Origin: Acidipila sp.
GTDB lineage: Bacteria; Acidobacteriota; Terriglobia; Acidiferrales; UBA7541
Assembly: GCA_010365215.1 (NCBI GenBank)
Contig: JAAFGT010000008.1
Location: forward strand, 1 to 64,000
Direction of reading: 5' to 3'
Length of the DNA: 64,000 bases
This document shows positions 25,897 to 34,075 of this stretch, piece after piece. Position 1 is the stretch's first letter. Each line of letters opens with the position of its first letter. The position numbers and the translations under genes were made by a program. The notes beneath the pieces were generated by a model. It was not told the DNA's origin. It was given only the letters and a program-made list of their open reading frames with translations, and did not search any database.

Positions 25897-27252
25897 CTAG
25901 ATTGGTAACGCGAGTGAGACGCGCTGATGCTGATTCTTCATAGCGTAAAGCGCCTGATCAGCTTTGTGGAGCAAAGCCTCGATAGTCTCGCCATCCTGCG
26001 GGTAGCAGGCTGCGCCTACGCTGATGGATAGTTTCGGATATTCGGCGTCATGGGCCAGGTAGTCGCGAACACGGTCACCCAGCAGATCAGCTTCGCGCGC
26101 GGTAGTTTCCGGGAGCACGATCGCAAATTCGTCGCCGCCGTAGCGCGCCGGCGTGTCGATGGACCGGCAGGACGAGCGGAAGGCCATAGCCATCCGGCAC
26201 AGCGCCCGGTTGCCGGCCAAATGTCCGAAGCCATCGTTGATGCTCTTCATGTCGTCCACATCGAATATGAGCACGGAGAAGGCCCGTTCCGTGCGTTGCG
26301 ATCGCTTTATCTCCGAATCGAGCTCCCGGGCGAATTGGCGGTAATTGGCCAGGCCGGTAAGCGCGTCGGTGGCCGCCATATGCCGCAGATGTTCTTCCAT
26401 GGCGCACTGTGCAGTCACGTCCTCCACGATCAGCCCGAATCCCGGCTGCACGCTGGCTTCGTGGTCCACCTGGCAGCCGCTCAGCCGTACCTTCATCGGC
26501 GAGCCGTCTTTTCGCCTCCATTCCAGTTCGATGCAGTTGATCCGCGTACTTTGCTGATACGCCTCCAGAAACTGCTTGCGCTCCGCCGGATCACGGATAA
26601 TGTCGTTAACAAGGTTTACGGCGAGCAGCTCCGCGATCGATTCGTAACCCAGCATGGTCACCATCGCCTGATTGACCGCCAGAAGCTTGCCCCCCGGTTC
26701 AAACCGGCAAACTCCAAACGTCGGGTTTTCCACCAGCGCGCGATAATGCGCTTCCGACCGTCTCGCCTCGCTCACCGCGCGATTGCGCTCCTCGCGGAGT
26801 GCCTTTTGCTCAACGGCCAGGGCTACAGCCATGGGCAAAAGCGCCAGGTGGTATTTATCCACCCAATCGGACGCGCCCTTCTTGACGAACTCCCCCACGG
26901 TTGCCTCGTCGGAAGGCTCGGCAAGTACGATAAAGGGTATCTCCCGCCCTTCGTTCCGCAATATTTCCAATGCCTGGATCCCAGTCCAATGTTTCAGCGA
27001 GCTATCGCAAACTACGACGTCAAACGCTTTCGTGCTCAATCGTTCGACAAAGTCAGTGCCGTTGTGAACCAGATCCATAGAAACTGCAAACTGTGCCCAT
27101 TTCATCTCTTGCAGGCAGAGTTCGACCACAAGGGGATTGTCGTGGATGAACAAAACGTTAATTACACGATTCCTGTGGGCCGCCAAGCCGCCCCCGGACC
27201 TGGCGGTAACTCCTTGACCTCGAAGCACTTCGCCGTGTGCTGGACTGGACAT
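25897..27252 (-). CDS. Response regulator-PAS-GGDEF diguanylate cyclase
   Basis: A three-domain protein that would make c-di-GMP. From the ATG at 27252 (a GTG at 27288 is also possible) it has 451 residues. A receiver domain (about 30-150) has Asp83 in VVVCDSSLKHW. A PAS domain follows (about 165-285, CRFEPGGKLLAVNQAMVTML), then GGDEF (about 290-450). The active-site YGGDEF is intact (372-376), and an inhibitory I-site RSID lies at 363-366, exactly five residues before it, so feedback inhibition by c-di-GMP is expected. No transmembrane segment is seen. The gene stands between the two pilus loci and near a PilZ gene, which suggests, but does not prove, control of surface motility. Confidence 0.9.
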   Translation of the reverse strand: MSSPAHGEVLRGQGVTARSGGGLAAHRNRVINVLFIHDNPLVVELCLQEMKWAQFAVSMDLVHNGTDFVERLSTKAFDVVVCDSSLKHWTGIQALEILRNEGREIPFIVLAEPSDEATVGEFVKKGASDWVDKYHLALLPMAVALAVEQKALREERNRAVSEARRSEAHYRALVENPTFGVCRFEPGGKLLAVNQAMVTMLGYESIAELLAVNLVNDIIRDPAERKQFLEAYQQSTRINCIELEWRRKDGSPMKVRLSGCQVDHEASVQPGFGLIVEDVTAQCAMEEHLRHMAATDALTGLANYRQFARELDSEIKRSQRTERAFSVLIFDVDDMKSINDGFGHLAGNRALCRMAMAFRSSCRSIDTPARYGGDEFAIVLPETTAREADLLGDRVRDYLAHDAEYPKLSISVGAACYPQDGETIEALLHKADQALYAMKNQHQRVSLALPI

Positions 27253-27501
27253 TCGTAGTCTCTGTGGCGCCAGATTCCATTCTGGCACTGCTTACTTTGA
27301 CTCCATATCAACTGCCTGGCTCACTCCACAATTACGATTCTCCTCTCAGGAACAGAAGCCATCTGTTCAATACTGGACATATCTCCAGATGTGTCGAATT
27401 AAATAACCCCAAAAAACAGCGTAGAAACTGAGCTTTTGTGTTCCGCGCCGAGCCCGGCCCTGGGTGGGCCTCAACCGGCCCTCGCCGGGTTTGGGGACTT
27501 G

Positions 27502-27510
27502 TGCTAAAAT
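27502..27510 (+). promoter_or_regulatory. Extended -10 promoter before the Crp/Fnr gene
   Basis: TGCTAAAAT (TG 27502-27503, hexamer TAAAAT 27505-27510) has five of six matches to TATAAT plus the TG extension. No -35 is seen. The predicted start near 27517 leaves about 17 bases before the ATG at 27534. Confidence 0.5.
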
Positions 27511-27533
27511 CCCGTTATCCGGGGATGCCGCCT

Positions 27534-28193
27534 ATGAAATCGAAAGCGCCGAAGCGACCTTTTAGCGTCCAGGCCTATCTGGACTCCGCGGGCGTCTCGA
27601 AGAAAATCAAAGCCTATCGCAAGGGCGGCGTGGTCTATTCACAGGGCGACCCTGCCAACACCGTAATGTTCATAAAAGAAGGCGTCGTGAAACTTACGAC
27701 GGTCTCGGAAGCGGGAAAAGAGGCTGTCGTGGCCATCCTCGGCACCGGGGACTTCTTTGGCGAGGGATGCATGGCGGGCCACACCGTCCGCCTGGGTTCG
27801 GCGACGGCAATTGGAGCTTGCTCCATCATCGATATCGGCAAAGAGGAAATGATTCGCGTCCTGCATCGGGAACATGCCCTTTCCGATCATTTCATCGCTT
27901 ACATGCTTTCCAGGATTATTCGCGTGGAGGCAGATTTGGTCGATCAGCTCTTCAATTCCAGCGAGAAGCGCTTGGCCCGCACGCTTTTGTTGCTCTCTCG
28001 TTATGGCAAGGACGAGTCTCCTCAAAAAAAGGTCCCTAAAGTTTCGCAGGAGATGCTCGCGGAAATGATTGGCAGCACGCGATCCCGCGTAAACTTTTTC
28101 ATGAATAAATTCAGGCAACTCGGTTTCATCGAGTACGGCGGTGACGGCTTACACGTCAACAGCTCTCTGCTAAGTGTTGTTCTCCACGAGTAG
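27534..28193 (+). CDS. Crp/Fnr family transcription regulator
   Basis: A 219-residue regulator with an N-terminal cyclic-nucleotide-binding beta roll (about 20-125: GGVVYSQGDPANTVMFIKEG, then VVAILGTGDFFGEGCMAG) and a C-terminal winged helix (about 150-215: SQEMLAEMIGSTRSRVNFFM). The recognition helix STRSRVNFF lacks the Glu and second Arg that Crp uses for GTGA, and no Fnr-type Cys cluster is present, so ligand and target are unknown. The ATG at 27534 has GGGGA at good distance; ATGs at 27525 and 27438 are less likely. It lies 140 bp upstream of the second pilus-like operon, which it could regulate. Confidence 0.88.
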   Translation: MKSKAPKRPFSVQAYLDSAGVSKKIKAYRKGGVVYSQGDPANTVMFIKEGVVKLTTVSEAGKEAVVAILGTGDFFGEGCMAGHTVRLGSATAIGACSIIDIGKEEMIRVLHREHALSDHFIAYMLSRIIRVEADLVDQLFNSSEKRLARTLLLLSRYGKDESPQKKVPKVSQEMLAEMIGSTRSRVNFFMNKFRQLGFIEYGGDGLHVNSSLLSVVLHE

Positions 28194-28333
28194 GTTTCCC
28201 TCCCGGGCCATCCAGTTGCGGGATTCCGCATTCCCACTCAACGGGGCGCGTCCGCTTGCTCTCAGGAGGCACCCCCGCTGGCTTCCTCGGCATCCATGCA
28301 AGTGTTACACTGCGAAGTTCCAGTGAGAGGGAG

Positions 28334-29554
28334 ATGCCGGAATTCATTTGCAAAGTTGCTGATGCCTCGGGCCGTGTTTTTGAAGAGCGTGAGGCCGCGC
28401 AGTCGCCCCAGGAAGCCCGCCAGAAGCTGTCCGACCGGGGGTTGCTGGTCTACGCGGTCAACTCGCGTGGTGGCGTTTTGGGCGCAGCCTTGCCGGCCTT
28501 CGGGCGCCGAGGCGGTGCTGTCGGCGGCACCGACTTCCTCATTTTCAACCAGCAATTCGTCACCTTGATCCGCGCCGGACTCCCGATTATCAAGGCCCTC
28601 GACCTTCTCGTTGAGCGCGCCGCCGCCCCGCGCCTGCGTCCCATGCTGCGCGATGTTCGCGATCACGTTCGCGAGGGAGCGCTGCTCTCCGAAGCCTTCG
28701 AAAAACAGGGCCTTTTCGACCGCGTCTACACCACGTCGATTCTGGCGGGAGAGCGCAGCGGAAATCTGATCGGGGTTCTGGAATCCTATATTGCTTACCA
28801 GCGCGTAACCTCGGGACTGAAGAAGAAGCTCGTCGCCGCACTGATCTATCCCATTATTCTTATCACCGCGGCCACTATTATTTTCACCTACATCGCCACC
28901 TACGTGATCCCGCAGTTTGGCAGGCTCTACTCGGAGATGAACGTCGAGCTGCCCTGGATCACTTTGGTGATGACGCAGTTGGCTACCGACTACCGCTACT
29001 ACGTTTTGGCCCTGGTAGCTCTCATCATTTGCGCCGCAGTGGGCGCGGTGATCTGGTCGCGAACGGAACGCGGCGGGTACGTTCTCGATCGGGTGAAGCT
29101 GCGCCTGCCGATCTATTCGAATATCTGGGTGAAGTTTCAGGTGGCTCAGCTCTGCCGCACCCTGTCCACGCTGCTGACGGGCGGCATTCCCCTGGTCACG
29201 GCGCTTGAGACTGCGGCTGGGGCGGTGCGCAGCCGCCTGTTTGCCGAAGCGCTGGGCGATGCCGCGGAGCGCGTCCGTGAAGGCCAGACGCTTTCCGCGG
29301 GCTTGGCGGCTACCAAACTTGTGCCGCCCCTGGCGCTCGACATGGTCGAGGTGGGAGAGGCTTCCGGCGCGCTGGCCGCCATGCTCGGCAGCGTGGCCGA
29401 TTTCTTCGAGGAGGAGGTAAACACGCGGCTCTCCACCCTGGTTTCGATAATCGAGCCGCTGATCTTAATCTTCATGGCTATTGTCGTATTTATGATCCTG
29501 CTGGCGCTTTATCTCCCACTGTTCAGTTTTTCAGTGGGCACTGTGGCAAAATAA
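28334..29554 (+). CDS. Second platform protein, PilC/GspF type
   Basis: The 406-residue protein has the GspF/PilC layout: a short N-terminal domain (MPEFICKVADASGRVFEE), T2SSF domain one (NQQFVTLIRAGLPIIKALDLL) and two (CRTLSTLLTGGIPLVTALET), and membrane helices including LIYPIILITAATIIFTYIA and the C-terminal LILIFMAIVVFMILLALYL. The ATG at 28334 follows GAGGGAG. It heads an operon with an ATPase and PilMNOP-like proteins. It is clearly a paralogue, not a duplicate, of the protein at 14624. Confidence 0.93.
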   Translation: MPEFICKVADASGRVFEEREAAQSPQEARQKLSDRGLLVYAVNSRGGVLGAALPAFGRRGGAVGGTDFLIFNQQFVTLIRAGLPIIKALDLLVERAAAPRLRPMLRDVRDHVREGALLSEAFEKQGLFDRVYTTSILAGERSGNLIGVLESYIAYQRVTSGLKKKLVAALIYPIILITAATIIFTYIATYVIPQFGRLYSEMNVELPWITLVMTQLATDYRYYVLALVALIICAAVGAVIWSRTERGGYVLDRVKLRLPIYSNIWVKFQVAQLCRTLSTLLTGGIPLVTALETAAGAVRSRLFAEALGDAAERVREGQTLSAGLAATKLVPPLALDMVEVGEASGALAAMLGSVADFFEEEVNTRLSTLVSIIEPLILIFMAIVVFMILLALYLPLFSFSVGTVAK

Positions 29555-29560
29555 GGACTT

Positions 29561-31186
29561 ATGGAAACTCCGGGTCGTATCCCAAACGTTCTTCCGCAGG
29601 ATGACCAGCAGGCGCGCGAGCGCACGCAGCGCCTGGCTGAGCGCTACCGCTGCCCGTTTGTAGATCTGCGCGAGCAGCGTATTGATCCCGAGCTTTTCCG
29701 CTCGATTCCGGCGGACCTGATGTTCCGCTACAACTTCGTGCCGCTGGAGAGCCACAATAATTCGCTGGTCGTTGCGGTGTCCGACCCCAGCCAGCTTCTG
29801 CTCACTGACGAGCTGTCGCTCCTGCTGGGCCGCAAGCTGGTGATCAAGGTAGCCACGGGAACGCAGATCAGCGATCTGCTGAAGCGCACCGAGCAGTCTC
29901 AGCGCGTTCTGGAGCAGGCCACCGAAGGCTTTACCCTTAACGTTGTCAACGATGACGAGGCGGAAGAAAACATCTCTGTCGACCGGCTGGCGCGCGACAG
30001 CGAGGTCAGCCCGCTGGTGCAGCTCGTCGACACCATCATTTTCACCGCGCTCGAGCGCCGCGCCAGTGACATCCACATCGAAACGCGCGACGACGAAGTG
30101 GCCGTCAAGTACCGCATCGACGGCATCCTGGTCTACGCCATGCGTTCCATTGCCAAGGAGTATCACTCCACTATAATTTCGCGCATTAAAGTAATGAGTG
30201 AGCTGGACATTGCCGAGCGCCGGGTCCCTCAGGACGGCCGCTTCCGCGTGCGCTACAAGGGCCGGTTCATCGATTTCCGCGTTTCCATCATGCCCTCCAT
30301 CCACGGCGAGGACGCCGTGCTTCGCGTGCTGGACAAGGAAACTCTCAGCGAGAAATTCAGCAATCTGACTCTGGATGTCGTCGGGTTCGGCGAAGATGAC
30401 CTGCGCAAGTTTCGCCGCTACATTCGCGAGCCTTACGGCATGGTTTTGGTGACCGGGCCCACCGGCTCCGGCAAGACCACCACGCTCTACGCCGCCGTCA
30501 ATGAGATCAAGACGGACGAAGATAAAATTGTCACCATCGAAGATCCTGTGGAATACCAGATACGCGGCATTACGCAGATTCCGGTGAACGAGAAAAAAGG
30601 TCTTACCTTTGCCCGCGGCTTGCGCTCCATTTTGCGCCACGACCCCGACAAGATTATGGTCGGCGAAATTCGCGACACGGAAACGGCGCAGATTGCCATT
30701 CAGTCCGCGCTCACCGGCCACCTGGTTTTTACCACCGTTCACGCCAACAACGTCACCGACGTAATCGGCCGGTTCATTAACATGGGCGTGGAGCCGTACA
30801 ACTTTGTTTCCGCGCTCAACTGCATCCTGGCGCAGCGATTGGTGCGGCTTATCTGCCTGAACTGCCGCCAGCAGGTGAAATATACCGACGACGAACTGCG
30901 CGCGGCCGGGCTCCAGGAGAAAGAGTGGCAGGGCATCACTTTTTACGAAGGCGTGGGCTGCCTGGAATGTTCCGGAACAGGATACCGGGGTCGCACGGCC
31001 ATCCACGAGCTGCTCGATCTCTCCGATCACATCCGGGAAATGATCATCGACCGCCGTCCCACCAGCGAGATCAAACGCGCGGCGCGCGAACAGGGTATGA
31101 CTTTTCTTCGCGACAGCGGCGTCGCCAGGGTGCGATCCGGTCTCACCACGCTGCGCGAGATCAACAAGGTGACGTTTATTGAGTAA
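29561..31186 (+). CDS. Second assembly ATPase, PilB/GspE type
   Basis: A 541-residue secretion/pilus ATPase. The N-terminal domain (about 1-150) is a shortened GspE_N. The core has Walker A GPTGSGKTTTLY, Walker B around KIMVGEIRDTETAQ, and the His box HLVFTTVHANN. The zinc site pairs are CLNC and CLEC. It lies 6 bp after the platform gene. Its zinc-bearing C-terminus and lack of AIRNLIRE place it with extension ATPases rather than with PilT. It could serve a type II-like secretion pseudopilus or a second pilus; the operon contents below do not settle this. Confidence 0.92.
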   Translation: METPGRIPNVLPQDDQQARERTQRLAERYRCPFVDLREQRIDPELFRSIPADLMFRYNFVPLESHNNSLVVAVSDPSQLLLTDELSLLLGRKLVIKVATGTQISDLLKRTEQSQRVLEQATEGFTLNVVNDDEAEENISVDRLARDSEVSPLVQLVDTIIFTALERRASDIHIETRDDEVAVKYRIDGILVYAMRSIAKEYHSTIISRIKVMSELDIAERRVPQDGRFRVRYKGRFIDFRVSIMPSIHGEDAVLRVLDKETLSEKFSNLTLDVVGFGEDDLRKFRRYIREPYGMVLVTGPTGSGKTTTLYAAVNEIKTDEDKIVTIEDPVEYQIRGITQIPVNEKKGLTFARGLRSILRHDPDKIMVGEIRDTETAQIAIQSALTGHLVFTTVHANNVTDVIGRFINMGVEPYNFVSALNCILAQRLVRLICLNCRQQVKYTDDELRAAGLQEKEWQGITFYEGVGCLECSGTGYRGRTAIHELLDLSDHIREMIIDRRPTSEIKRAAREQGMTFLRDSGVARVRSGLTTLREINKVTFIE

Positions 31187-31224
31187 GTTTTTTCGAGCAG
31201 CACTTTTAGTGAAGGTAAAACCGT

Positions 31225-32253
31225 ATGGCATCCACTAGCGCCATCCCCTCTTCGCGTACTGATGCAGACGGCGCGCTCTCGCCGCTCGACCGCGTTGTGC
31301 GATGGCTCGATCATATGCCCAGCCCCGCGTTGGCCTGCGAGATCAGCCCTCACGGCGTAGCGGCGGCGCGTGGCGCCAAGCACAGGGTCGCGCTGGAAGC
31401 GCACGCGTTTGAAGCTCTCCCGGCAGGCGCAGTCCTGCCCTCGCCGGTTGAGCCCAACATCATCTACCCAGACGCGGTGCGCCAGGCCTTGCAGCGCGTT
31501 TTGACCAGTGTTGCTGGTCACGACGCCGGGACGGTACTGGTAATTCCTGATCAGGTGGTGCGCGTATTTCTACTTCCGTTCGACAACTTTCCGCACCGTG
31601 CGGAAGAAGCCATTCCGCTCCTGCGCTGGCGGCTGAAGAAAAGCGTGCCCTTTGATGTCGACGATACTGTGGTTTCCTACGCCGTGCAGGACTCCGCCCC
31701 CAAGCCCACTGAATCCGGAGCTTTGCTCGCTGCCGGCGGAGTGCAAGTGCTGACGGCCGTAGCGCGCCAGCGCATCGTCCGCCAGTACGAAGAGCTGCTG
31801 GAATCCGTGGGCCGCAGCGCTGGCGTTGTGCTCAGCTCCACGCTTGCCGCGCTGCCGCTGGTTGACGATACGCATCCATCGCTCCTTGCCCGGCTGTGCG
31901 GGCGAACACTCACCACCGTCATCGTTCGCCGCGGCGTTTTGGCGGTCTACCGCTGCACCGAGATGCCCGCCGGCGCGGACGCGCTTGCGCCGCAAAGCCT
32001 GCTCGACGAGATTTATCCCGCCTCCGCGTACTACCATGACACTTGGGGTGAACCCGTCGCGCAGGCGCGTCTGGCGGGCTTCGGCGGCCGCTACGAGGAG
32101 TTCCGCGAGGTTGTCGAGCGCGAACTGAGCTGCAAGGCTGCGCCGCTCTCCGCCTCGGCGGTGCTCGAGGAGCGTCCCGTCGGCGAAGCCCGCGCTACGA
32201 TCGACCGCGATTTTGATGCCCTGGTGGGATGGATGCTATACCGTGAGGAGTAA
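31225..32253 (+). CDS. pilM: PilM-like actin-fold assembly protein
   Basis: The 342-residue protein follows the ATPase gene by 38 bp and precedes PilN- and PilO-like genes, the usual PilM place. It has the PilM/GspL-type actin-like features in weak form: ALACEISPHGVAAARGAKHR as a phosphate-1-like loop, then EEAIPLLRWRLKKSVPFDVDD, a string typical of acidobacterial PilM proteins, and VARQRIVRQYEELLESVG. No membrane segment is predicted, as expected for a cytoplasmic ring that binds the PilN N-terminus. Sequence is divergent from proteobacterial PilM. Confidence 0.75.
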   Translation: MASTSAIPSSRTDADGALSPLDRVVRWLDHMPSPALACEISPHGVAAARGAKHRVALEAHAFEALPAGAVLPSPVEPNIIYPDAVRQALQRVLTSVAGHDAGTVLVIPDQVVRVFLLPFDNFPHRAEEAIPLLRWRLKKSVPFDVDDTVVSYAVQDSAPKPTESGALLAAGGVQVLTAVARQRIVRQYEELLESVGRSAGVVLSSTLAALPLVDDTHPSLLARLCGRTLTTVIVRRGVLAVYRCTEMPAGADALAPQSLLDEIYPASAYYHDTWGEPVAQARLAGFGGRYEEFREVVERELSCKAAPLSASAVLEERPVGEARATIDRDFDALVGWMLYREE

Positions 32254-32327
32254 GGGGCCTAAAAACAGCAAGCAACTCTGGAGCGCAAGCCGGATATAAG
32301 CCGGCTATAACGCAGCTATAACTATCG

Positions 32328-32969
32328 ATGAAACCACGCCTCAATCTCGCTACCGCGCCGCTTGAAAACAAGCGCCGTTTTTTCGCCGCTGCCCTGGGTC
32401 TTGGCGTTCCGGCGCTGCTGCTCTTCGCGGCGCTAATCGCCGCGGCGTACAGCGACTGGCACTCCACCCGCGAGCGCCGCGCCGAAGTTTCCCGCCTCGA
32501 GGCCGACCTGCGCGATTACCATCGCCGCCGCGCCGACCTGGAAAAAGCGTTCGCGGATCCTGCCACCAAGCGGATTATCGAGCGCGCCACTTTCCTCAAT
32601 GGCTTGATCGAGCAGCGCAGCTTCCCGTGGACCAAGATGTTCATGGACCTGGAGCGCGAGCTTCCCGCGGGCGTTCACGTGATGAGTCTCTCGCCGCGCA
32701 TGTCCGCGGGCGGCGTGGAAGTGCACATGACCGTGGCCGCCTCCACCGATCTCGCCAAGCTCGAGTTCCTGCGCACTCTCGAGAGTTCGCCCGAATTTAC
32801 GCACCTGCTGGTTATTTCCGAGACGCGCCCGGCCCGCCAGGAAAACAGCGCCGACACCGTGCAGCTCGAGCTCGTCGCCCGCTACGGCGCGGAAGATGAC
32901 GCCGTCCACACGATCTCTGCGCCTGCGGAGCGGCCGGCGCGAGGGAATCGCGCGGCGAAAAAACAATGA
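32328..32969 (+). CDS. pilN: PilN-like inner-membrane alignment protein
   Basis: A 213-residue bitopic protein. The start MKPRLNLATAPLENKRRF contains the short cytoplasmic NLA-type motif by which PilN docks into PilM. A single membrane helix follows (about 22-44), then a coiled coil (STRERRAEVSRLEADLRDY) and a ferredoxin-like domain with FMDLERELPAGVHVMSLSPR, typical of PilN. It overlaps the next gene by ATGA. A basic tail ends the protein (RGNRAAKKQ). Confidence 0.85.
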   Translation: MKPRLNLATAPLENKRRFFAAALGLGVPALLLFAALIAAAYSDWHSTRERRAEVSRLEADLRDYHRRRADLEKAFADPATKRIIERATFLNGLIEQRSFPWTKMFMDLERELPAGVHVMSLSPRMSAGGVEVHMTVAASTDLAKLEFLRTLESSPEFTHLLVISETRPARQENSADTVQLELVARYGAEDDAVHTISAPAERPARGNRAAKKQ

Positions 32970-33526
32970 TTCCTCAACGCACCGTCGGAAAAGAGTTCAA
33001 GCGCTGGATCGTCCGGGCGCTTTTCGTTCTACTGTCCATCGACCTGGTTCTGGGAGTTTACGTCTGGCGCACCGCCGCATCCCATCCGGCCAGCGAGAAA
33101 ATCGCCTTGGACAGGCTACGCGCTCGCCATCGCCAGTACGGCGACGATCTGCGGCGCGCCGAGCTCATTCAGCAGAGACTTCCCGAAGTGGAGCGCGAGT
33201 GCAATCGGTTCTTTGAAGCGCAGTTTTTGAACACGTCTACCGGGTACTCGTCGGTGGTCGAGGACCTCGGACGTATTGCGCGCACCGCCGGCTTGCCTCC
33301 CAGCGCCATCAGCTTTAAGCAACGCGAAATAGAGAAGCGCGGTGTTGTCGAGGTGGCCGTAAGTGCTACGGTGGAAGGGGAGTATCCCGCTCTGGTCCGC
33401 TTCGTCAACGGTCTCGAGCGTTCCGAGCATCTTTACCTGCTCGATTCGCTGAACCTCATCGACGCCCAGGAAAAGCACGTCAAACTGAACTTGCAGATGA
33501 AAACATATTTCCGGCTGGCCGGATGA
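32966..33526 (+). CDS. pilO: PilO-like inner-membrane alignment protein
   Basis: A 186-residue bitopic protein: basic cytoplasmic start, membrane helix (about 12-30, RALFVLLSIDLVLGVYVW), coiled coil, then a ferredoxin-like periplasmic domain (VEDLGRIARTAGLPPSAISF, VSATVEGEYPALVRFVNGLE). This is the PilO design, the partner of PilN in the alignment ring. Both ends overlap neighbouring genes by ATGA, so stoichiometry is probably set by translational coupling. Confidence 0.82.
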   Translation: MIPQRTVGKEFKRWIVRALFVLLSIDLVLGVYVWRTAASHPASEKIALDRLRARHRQYGDDLRRAELIQQRLPEVERECNRFFEAQFLNTSTGYSSVVEDLGRIARTAGLPPSAISFKQREIEKRGVVEVAVSATVEGEYPALVRFVNGLERSEHLYLLDSLNLIDAQEKHVKLNLQMKTYFRLAG

Positions 33527-34062
33527 CGCAGCGCAATCAATTGCGCGTTTTGGGCGGCCTGGCAGCTTTGCTGCTGTTGCTGCTGTTTGTGTATTTTTAT
33601 GGGCAAAGCGCTTCGCCCCTTGCTGCGGGCCTCGGTGGGGAAGAGAAGTTCACACCCATTGACGTTAAAGATCCGGCTTTGCGGCTCGACCGGCTGGAGC
33701 GCATCCGCAAGCTGGCCTATCCGGGAATGAAGCGGGACATCTTCAGCGGCCAGCGGCCAGCTCCACCTCCGCCACCCGTGGTCGCCAGGGTTGTGCCGCC
33801 TCCGGTGATTGTCGATTCGGGCCCGCCGCCACTTGAGTTGCCGTTCAAATTTTACGGTCTCACTGTGGATCCTCGTTCCGGCAAACGCCGCGCCTTCTTC
33901 ACCACCGGCGAGGACGTGATGATCGCTTCGGAAGGCGACACGTTGATGACGAAATTTCGCCTGCTGCGAATCGGCAACAGTTCCGCCGACTTTGAAGAGG
34001 TTGGCAGCGGTCGCCACGCTTCACTTACGCTGGAGCAGCCGGTGCAACCGCCGCAGGGATGA
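33523..34062 (+). CDS. PilP/GspC-like periplasmic linker protein
   Basis: The 179-residue protein has an N-terminal membrane anchor (about 8-27, LGGLAALLLLLLFVYFYG), a linker with PAPPPPPVV proline runs at about 80-105, and a small C-terminal beta domain (LPFKFYGLTVDPRSGKRRAFFTTGEDVMIASEGD). That last part matches the homology-region domain of PilP and GspC, which links the inner-membrane ring to the secretin. PilP is usually a lipoprotein; here the anchor is a helix, closer to GspC. No secretin gene follows. The role is inferred from position and domain shape. Confidence 0.7.
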   Translation: MTQRNQLRVLGGLAALLLLLLFVYFYGQSASPLAAGLGGEEKFTPIDVKDPALRLDRLERIRKLAYPGMKRDIFSGQRPAPPPPPVVARVVPPPVIVDSGPPPLELPFKFYGLTVDPRSGKRRAFFTTGEDVMIASEGDTLMTKFRLLRIGNSSADFEEVGSGRHASLTLEQPVQPPQG

Positions 34063-34075
34063 AGAGCTAACGAAG

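Noticed and set aside
28243-28260. Sigma-54-like sequence GGGGCGCGTCCGCTTGCT before the second pilus operon
   Set aside because: The GG and GC elements are 13 bases apart instead of 12, and sigma-54 promoters tolerate almost no spacing change.
29531-31231. 566-codon open frame on the minus strand opposite the second assembly ATPase
   Set aside because: It is the antisense shadow of a clear PilB/GspE gene with intact Walker motifs. Long antisense frames are normal with this GC-rich codon use.
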